From contig JAMJFO010000025.1 in assembly GCA_023544645.1 (NCBI GenBank), positions 1-45,275 of the forward strand: a DNA stretch of 45,275 nt, written 5' to 3'. Source of the stretch: Desulfobulbaceae bacterium (lineage in GTDB: Bacteria; Desulfobacterota; Desulfobulbia; Desulfobulbales; Desulfobulbaceae). Below the pieces are notes generated by a model. That model saw nothing but the letters and a program-made list of their open reading frames with translations. It made no database searches and was not told the origin of the DNA. Shown in pieces: positions 40,592 to 45,275 of the stretch (positions within the stretch are counted from its first letter, which is position 1; every line of letters starts with the position of its first letter). Made by a program: the position numbers and the translations under genes.

Positions 40592-40906
40592 ATGAAAAAA
40601 AAGCTGCATAATATATTCTGCTCCTGTACAGAAAAAAAAATTGATCACTGCAGGGTCAGGCTGGAAAACTGCCCTGACAATGCCAGGCCATTATCAAAAG
40701 CCTGTGGCTGCGAACGTTTCAAGGTCTGCAAAATTCGCGGCGACCGGAAACTGTGCGCCCGCATGGCCCAGCTCGGCGTGCTGCCCGGTTCGGAGATCGA
40801 GCTGATCTGCCCCCTGCAATCGGAAAACTGCATGGTCAGGATCATGGGAAGCACCATCAGCCTTGACCAGCTGTCAGCCGACAATATCATTGTAACACCA
40901 GCGTGA
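40592..40906 (+). CDS. feoA: FeoA-family protein with Cys-rich N-terminal extension
   Basis: A 104-residue small cytoplasmic partner of FeoB. The C-terminal 70 residues form the SH3-like FeoA domain (KLCARMAQLGVLPGSEIELICP ... GSTISLDQLSADNIIV, shown in parts). The first 35 residues are an extension (FCSCTEK, DHCRV, ENCPD). The whole protein has ten Cys, which is unusual; they may bind iron or an Fe-S cluster. The ribosome binding site GAGGG is clear. It is the first gene of the feo set, 44 bases before the next gene. Confidence 0.88.
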   Translation: MKKKLHNIFCSCTEKKIDHCRVRLENCPDNARPLSKACGCERFKVCKIRGDRKLCARMAQLGVLPGSEIELICPLQSENCMVRIMGSTISLDQLSADNIIVTPA

Positions 40907-40950
40907 GATTTTTTTGCCCGACATCTTAGAAAGCCCTGAAAACAGAAACC

Positions 40951-41139
40951 ATGGACACCTTGCAGAACATTATCGTCATCATCATCCTCATTGCCTGCGC
41001 CCTGTATATAGGGCAGCGGATGTATAACAATTTCCGCAACTCCAGGAAGGGCGGCGGATGCGGATGCAGCTGCTCCGGCTGCGGACCCGATACCGCCTCA
41101 ACCTGCAGTTCCAAAAACATCACCTCCGAGCCCAAATAG
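40951..41139 (+). CDS. FeoB-associated Cys-rich membrane protein
   Basis: A 62-residue protein with one N-terminal membrane helix (residues about 6-24, IIVIIILIACALYIG) followed by a short Cys/Gly-rich tail (GGGCGCSCSGCG). This matches the small Cys-rich proteins commonly found with feoB, in the position of FeoC. It lies between feoA and feoB, 18 bases before feoB. Its role, perhaps metal binding or FeoB complex assembly at the membrane, is not established. The Shine-Dalgarno sequence is weak. Confidence 0.8.
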   Translation: MDTLQNIIVIIILIACALYIGQRMYNNFRNSRKGGGCGCSCSGCGPDTASTCSSKNITSEPK

Positions 41140-41157
41140 ATTATTCTCCCGGCAGCC

Positions 41158-43374
41158 ATGCGCGACTCCATTCATATTGCTCTTGCCGGCAATCCCAATG
41201 CCGGCAAAACCACCCTGTTCAACCAGTTGACCGGCGCCCGGCAGCATGTGGGCAACTATCCGGGAGTGACGGTTGAGATAAAGACCGGCATCTGCCATCA
41301 TCAGCAGAGCAAACTGGTCGTAACCGATCTGCCCGGGACCTATTCCCTGACAGCCTATTCGGTTGAAGAGATCGTGGCCCGCGACTTCCTGGTCAATGAA
41401 AAGCCTGATGTGGTGGTCAACATCGTGGATGCCTCAAACCTTGAGCGCAACCTGTACCTTACCTGCCAGTTTATGGAACTGGGAGTGCCGGTCATTATTG
41501 CCCTGAACATGATCGATGTCGCCAAGAGCCGGGGAATCAATATTGATGCCGAAAAGCTGAGCGAGCTGATGCGGGCGCCGGTGGTCCCGATCATCGCCCG
41601 TTCGGGAAAAGGAATGGAGCTGCTGCTGGACACTGTTGTCCAGGTCGGCAGGGACCGGGAAAAACAGTGGGTGCCGCTGCATCTTTCCTATGGCGAGGAC
41701 CTGGACCAGGTACTGGAGGACATGACCCCCATGATCCGGGACGGGCGGCTGCTCACCGACACCTATCCCCCCCGCTGGACCGGACTCAAGATCCTTGAAA
41801 ACGACGACCAGATCCTGGACCGGGCCATGCGGGCCGACTCCGAGCTTGCGGACGCTCTTGTCACCAGAAGCGAGGAGGTAACCCGCCACCTGCAGACAAC
41901 GGTGGACGCCTATCCCGAGGCGGTGATCGCCGATCACCGCTACGGCTACATCAAATCCATCCTGCGCCAGGGTGTTTTTTCCCAGATATTTGATGTTGAC
42001 CGGCTGTATGCCTCCGACAGGATCGACAAGATCGTTACCCATCGTTTTCTCGGCCCCCTGATCATGGCCGCGGTACTCTACGCCCTGTACAGCGTCACCT
42101 TTACCTACAGCACCATACCCGCCGGCTGGCTGGAGTCGTTTTTTGCCGTGCTCAGTGAAATGGTTGACCAAACTCTCCCGGAAGGACCGGTCAAATCAAT
42201 GATCATTTCCGGTGTCATTGACGGGGTGGGCGGTGTTCTCGGCTTTGTGCCCATCATCATGTTCATGTTCTTCGGCATTGCCATCCTTGAGGATTCCGGA
42301 TACCTGGCCCGGGTGGCCTTTATGATGGACCGCGTTTTCCGTTTTTTCGGCCTGCACGGATCATCGGTCATGCCCTTTATCGTTTCCGGCGGCATTGCCG
42401 GAGGATGCGCCGTCCCGGGAGTCATGGCCACCAGGACCCTGCGCTCCCCCAAAGAGCGGATGGCGACTCTGCTGACTGTGCCCTTCATGAACTGCGGCGC
42501 CAAACTTCCGGTGCTGGCCCTGCTCATCGGCGCCTTTTTTTCCTCGCACCAGGCAAGGTATATGTTTCTGGCCACCCTCCTTTCCTGGAGCGTTGCCCTG
42601 ATGGCGGCAAAATTTCTCCGTTCCACCGTTCTCAGGGGCGAACCCACCCCTTTTGTCATGGAACTGCCTCCCTACCGTTTTCCCACTTTCAAGGGGTTGC
42701 TTATCCACACCTGGGAAAGAACCTGGCAGTATATCAAAAAGGCGGGCACGGTAATCCTGGGCATCTCCATTCTGCTCTGGGCCATGATGACCTATCCCGG
42801 CCTGCCGGATGACAGGCTGCACGAATTTGCCCGGCACAAGGCGGAAATCATGGCTGCTTATCCGCAGAACTTTGCGGAAGAAGCGGCGTTGGTCGGAGAA
42901 GAGCGGACAACGGAAATGGAAGAATTACAGGACAAACTGCTTCTGGTTGAAAACCGGCAGGCAGAAGCAGCCCTCCGCCACTCAATAGCAGGCAGGATGG
43001 GAATTGCCCTGGAATCGGTGAGCCGGTACGCCGGATTTGACTGGCGGACCAATATTGCCCTGGTGGGGGGATTCGCGGCCAAGGAGGTTATTATATCAAC
43101 ACTGGGCACCGCCTATTCCCTTGGTTCGGTGGATCCCGAGGAATCAACTTCCTTGAAAGACCGTCTTCGCGCGGATAAAAACTGGAATCCGGTTGTGGCC
43201 CTGGGAGTCCTGGCTTTTATCATGTTCTACGCGCCCTGCTTTGTAACCGTCGTTTGTATTGCCAGGGAGTCGGGAAGCTGGAAGTGGGCCTGGTTCTCCA
43301 TGGGCTTCAACACGATCTTTGCCTTTCTGCTGGCCATACTCATTTACCAGGTCGGGACGTTCATCACCGGATAG
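41158..43374 (+). CDS. feoB: Ferrous iron transport protein B
   Basis: A 738-residue inner-membrane Fe(II) transporter. The N-terminal G domain carries G1 GNPNAGKTTLFN, G3 DLPGTYSL and G4 NMID, followed by a helical regulatory domain. The membrane part shows the two Gate motifs, with SGGIAGGCAVPGVMATRT and later GGFAAKEVIISTLG. The length is typical. The last helices end at FLLAILIYQVGTFITG. It follows feoA and the Cys-rich protein in one transcription unit, probably under iron control, and is convergent with mtnA eleven bases away. Confidence 0.97.
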   Translation: MRDSIHIALAGNPNAGKTTLFNQLTGARQHVGNYPGVTVEIKTGICHHQQSKLVVTDLPGTYSLTAYSVEEIVARDFLVNEKPDVVVNIVDASNLERNLYLTCQFMELGVPVIIALNMIDVAKSRGINIDAEKLSELMRAPVVPIIARSGKGMELLLDTVVQVGRDREKQWVPLHLSYGEDLDQVLEDMTPMIRDGRLLTDTYPPRWTGLKILENDDQILDRAMRADSELADALVTRSEEVTRHLQTTVDAYPEAVIADHRYGYIKSILRQGVFSQIFDVDRLYASDRIDKIVTHRFLGPLIMAAVLYALYSVTFTYSTIPAGWLESFFAVLSEMVDQTLPEGPVKSMIISGVIDGVGGVLGFVPIIMFMFFGIAILEDSGYLARVAFMMDRVFRFFGLHGSSVMPFIVSGGIAGGCAVPGVMATRTLRSPKERMATLLTVPFMNCGAKLPVLALLIGAFFSSHQARYMFLATLLSWSVALMAAKFLRSTVLRGEPTPFVMELPPYRFPTFKGLLIHTWERTWQYIKKAGTVILGISILLWAMMTYPGLPDDRLHEFARHKAEIMAAYPQNFAEEAALVGEERTTEMEELQDKLLLVENRQAEAALRHSIAGRMGIALESVSRYAGFDWRTNIALVGGFAAKEVIISTLGTAYSLGSVDPEESTSLKDRLRADKNWNPVVALGVLAFIMFYAPCFVTVVCIARESGSWKWAWFSMGFNTIFAFLLAILIYQVGTFITG

Positions 43375-43385
43375 CTCCGGCGCTT

Positions 43386-44480
43386 CTACTGCCCCCTTTC
43401 AGGGAAAAGACCTTCCAGCCCTTGCCGGCTCGCCGGACATAAACCCCGCTCGGTGATCAGCCCGGTAACCAGGGATGATGGGGTGACATCAAAAGCCGGA
43501 TTGGCTGCCGGAGTGGTTTCCGGGGCAATCCTCACTTCTTCAATCCTGCCGTCTCCGGTTTTTCCCGACACCCACAGGACTTCATCCTGGGACCGCTCCT
43601 CAATGGGTATCGCAAACCCGTCATCCAGGGTCCAGTCGATGGTCGAGCCGGGCAGGGCCACATAAAAAGGCACTTTGTTGTCGCGGGCGGCAAGCGCCTT
43701 GAGGTACGTGCCGATTTTATTGCAGACATCACCGCTCGCCGTGGTCCGGTCCGTCCCCACGATACACAGATCGACCTGGCCGCGCTGCATGAGATGGCCG
43801 CCGGCATTATCAACAATCAGGCTATGGGATATGCCCTGGGCGTCCAGCTCCCACGCGGTCAGGGCGGCGCCCTGGCTGCGCGGCCTGGTCTCATCAACCC
43901 ATACATGCAGGGGAATGCCGGCTTCGTGCGCCTTGTAGACCGGGGCCAGGGCGGTGCCCCAGTCTACCGTGGCCAGCCAGCCCGCGTTGCAATGAGTCAG
44001 GATCCGCACCTCCCCCTGTCCTCCTTTCCGATCCCAGGCATCCTGGATAAGTTTCAGGCCATGAACGCCGATGGCTTCATTGACCGCAACATCCTCTTCA
44101 CATATCTTTCCGGCCTCGGCATATGCTGTCTTTATCCTGTCATCTTCCTGAACAGACAACAGGGCTTCAGACATCCGCTGTACTGCCCAGCGCAGATTCA
44201 CTGCGGTGGGCCGGCAGGCGACCAATGTTTCGGCAATCCGGTCGATGTCGGCGTCGGATGCCCCCTGAACCAGCCCCAGGCACATGCCGTAGGCCGCGGT
44301 CGCTCCGATAAGGGGAGCACCGCGCACCAGCATTTCCCTTATCGCATGCGCGGCGTCGTCGAGCGTGACAAGGGAAACTATAACAAACTCATGGGGCAGC
44401 CTTGTCTGGTCGATGATCTCAACCTGCCGGCCATCCCCTGCCAGCCAAATTGACCGGTACGAATTCTCTCTCACTTTCAT
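43386..44480 (-). CDS. mtnA: S-methyl-5-thioribose-1-phosphate isomerase
   Basis: A 364-residue enzyme that converts 5-methylthioribose-1-phosphate to the ribulose form in methionine salvage. The conserved loop is VRGAPLIGATAAYG, the catalytic Cys is C164 (LTHCNAGWLAT) and the catalytic Asp is D244 (IVGTDRTTASGDVCNKIGTY). The D244 motif differs from the usual GADRI, so activity on related 5-deoxy sugars is possible. GAGA lies before the ATG. No other salvage gene is nearby. It is convergent with feoB. Confidence 0.93.
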   Translation of the reverse strand: MKVRENSYRSIWLAGDGRQVEIIDQTRLPHEFVIVSLVTLDDAAHAIREMLVRGAPLIGATAAYGMCLGLVQGASDADIDRIAETLVACRPTAVNLRWAVQRMSEALLSVQEDDRIKTAYAEAGKICEEDVAVNEAIGVHGLKLIQDAWDRKGGQGEVRILTHCNAGWLATVDWGTALAPVYKAHEAGIPLHVWVDETRPRSQGAALTAWELDAQGISHSLIVDNAGGHLMQRGQVDLCIVGTDRTTASGDVCNKIGTYLKALAARDNKVPFYVALPGSTIDWTLDDGFAIPIEERSQDEVLWVSGKTGDGRIEEVRIAPETTPAANPAFDVTPSSLVTGLITERGLCPASRQGLEGLFPERGQ

Positions 44481-44898
44481 TGGCGTTCTCTTTCGTCATT
44501 TCTTTTATCATTCCGCCAGACTTCTGTCAGGCCCAGGAACAGATGATCCAACATGAGGGGACTTCCTTGACGGCCAATTCCTGACGATGTATGTAATATA
44601 TATACCCTTATTATAAAATAGTTTGCAGAGTATCACAGAAAAAACAAAATACCCAACAACTCCTCCGTCAACAGGTATCTCTCCTTTTCATTTTATTAAA
44701 AGCTATTTGGTTCACCCGGAAAATTTTTCATACCTAAAATAACTTGCCTGTTATATATATAATCAGCAGAGCCTCTTGCAAAATGACACGAGTGACGATT
44801 TGCAAGGATTTTTTTACATAACATGTTGAAATTATTGAGCTTCACTGTATTTCCTGGTATTGTTTTGTATCCACCAAAACAGAACCAAGGAGAATACA
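44481..44898. other. Intergenic region, 418 bases, between mtnA and the transposase
   Basis: An A/T-rich region with no supported gene. It should hold the mtnA promoter on the left. The last 130 bases belong to the left end of the insertion sequence. Confidence 0.5.
44775..44806. repeat. Inverted repeat at the presumed IS end
   Basis: CTTGCAAA (44775-44782) and TTTGCAAG (44799-44806) are perfect 8-base arms separated by 16 bases, followed by a run of T residues. It could be a transposase-binding subterminal repeat, or a terminator blocking read-through into the element. Confidence 0.45.
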
Positions 44899-45275
44899 AT
44901 GAAGCTCCCCGACAAGATATCATGGTTGATGGGTCGTGTCCAAAGAAGTTTGTTTCCCCATCTGAACCAATGTTTGCCAACATCACTCACCGAGCAGGAG
45001 GAACGCTTGGTGTCGATTCTGGAGATTGTCCAGGTTGAACGGCATGTGCCAAGAAATGCGCGTCGCTATCGCTATCCCGGACGAAAGCCTCTTGACCGGC
45101 AGGCTTGCGCCCGGGCATTCGTGGCAAAAGCGCTCTACCGACATCCGACAACCAGCGACCTGCGGCGGGCTCTGCAATCAGCGGAGAATCTGCGGCGGAT
45201 ATGCGGGTTCGCAACTGCCGGTGATATCCCGTCGGAATCAACCTTGTCGCGGGCCTTTGCCGAATTCGCTGCCGG
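44899..45275 (+). CDS. Transposase, N-terminal part (runs off window)
   Basis: The frame is open from ATG 44899 to the window end (125 codons), with AAGGAG six bases upstream. It reads MKLPDKISWLMGRVQRSLFP, then RHPTTSDLRRALQSAENLRRICGF and IPSESTLSRAFAEFA, shown here in part. The block with LYRHPTTSDLRRAL and the SESTLSRAF helix resembles the N-terminal DUF772 domain of IS5/IS1182-type transposases. The DDE catalytic part lies beyond the window, so activity cannot be judged. Confidence 0.75.
   Translation, partial: MKLPDKISWLMGRVQRSLFPHLNQCLPTSLTEQEERLVSILEIVQVERHVPRNARRYRYPGRKPLDRQACARAFVAKALYRHPTTSDLRRALQSAENLRRICGFATAGDIPSESTLSRAFAEFAA

Larger units (their letters stand above)
44770..45275 (+). 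mobile_element. Insertion sequence, left part only (IS5/IS1182-like)
   Basis: The left boundary is estimated near GAGCCTCTTGCAAAAT (44770-44785), which looks like an IS terminal repeat, about 130 bases before the transposase start. The right end is outside the window, so the terminal repeats and target duplication cannot be checked. A CTTGCAAA/TTTGCAAG inverted repeat sits at the presumed end. Confidence 0.6.

Noticed and set aside
40259-40648. Minus-strand open frame of 129 codons across the trpA-feoA gap
   Set aside because: It lies almost wholly on the palindromic element and the feoA promoter, and its translation looks non-coding.
26189-44480. A DHAP-shunt pathway formed by the class II aldolase and mtnA
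   Set aside because: Both enzyme classes occur in that shunt, but here they are 16 kb apart with unrelated genes between and no kinase or phosphorylase partner, and the aldolase is an atypical tandem form.

Overview
The window looks like chromosomal DNA from a Gram-negative anaerobe or facultative anaerobe. A deltaproteobacterial lineage (Desulfobacterota, Desulfobulbales-like) is my best guess. The pointers are a tungsten-type aldehyde:ferredoxin oxidoreductase, a three-subunit b558-type succinate dehydrogenase/fumarate reductase, FeoA/FeoB ferrous iron uptake, a PflX-like radical SAM protein and a CusA/CusB-type RND metal pump. This placement is inferred from gene content; there is no rRNA or tRNA in the window to confirm it.

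Layout. 1-5474 (+): the 3' part of a periplasmic adaptor and a complete, oversized CusA-type RND pump. 5708-9661 (+): a 1317-residue three-domain protein (beta-phosphoglucomutase-like HAD, trehalose-6-phosphate phosphatase, GH65 phosphorylase) with the layout of mycobacterial OtsB1. 9859-11483 (-): a stand-alone LigD-type polymerase/primase and a ribosome hibernation factor fused to a cold-shock domain. 11797-24009 (mostly -): an alpha-glucan/trehalose block with malQ, glgB, treS-mak fusion, glgE and glgX, interrupted by an L-lactate dehydrogenase pseudogene (+). 24426-27355 (+): aldehyde ferredoxin oxidoreductase translationally coupled to a tandem class II aldolase-like protein. 27486-30572 (-): a secreted subtilase. 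30825-34230 (-): sdh/frd CAB. 34302-35270 (+): PflX-like radical SAM. 35298-36392 (-): a cyclic-nucleotide-binding-domain protein. 36527-40209 (+): an uncharacterised HIT/GalT-like protein overlapping trpB, then trpA. 40285-40483: a decayed palindromic element. 40592-43374 (+): feoA, a small Cys-rich membrane protein and feoB. 43386-44480 (-): mtnA. About 44770 to the end: an insertion sequence whose transposase runs off the window.

How the genes work together. TreS makes maltose from trehalose, the fused Mak domain phosphorylates it, GlgE polymerises maltose-1-phosphate into linear alpha-glucan and GlgB branches it; GlgX and MalQ debranch and rework the glucan. The OtsB1-like protein could take trehalose-6-phosphate through trehalose to glucose plus glucose-6-phosphate within one chain. 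Next to them sit a hibernation factor and an end-joining polymerase, so the 5.7-24 kb segment reads as a storage-and-survival region. The rest is anaerobic energy metabolism (AOR, Sdh/Frd), iron and copper-type metal handling, and tryptophan synthesis.

The points most worth a second look are the three-domain OtsB1-like protein, the lactate dehydrogenase gene that has lost its middle but kept its ribosome binding site and first four codons, the unknown GalT-like gene coupled to trpB, the Cys-bearing tandem aldolase beside AOR, and the palindromic element upstream of feoA.
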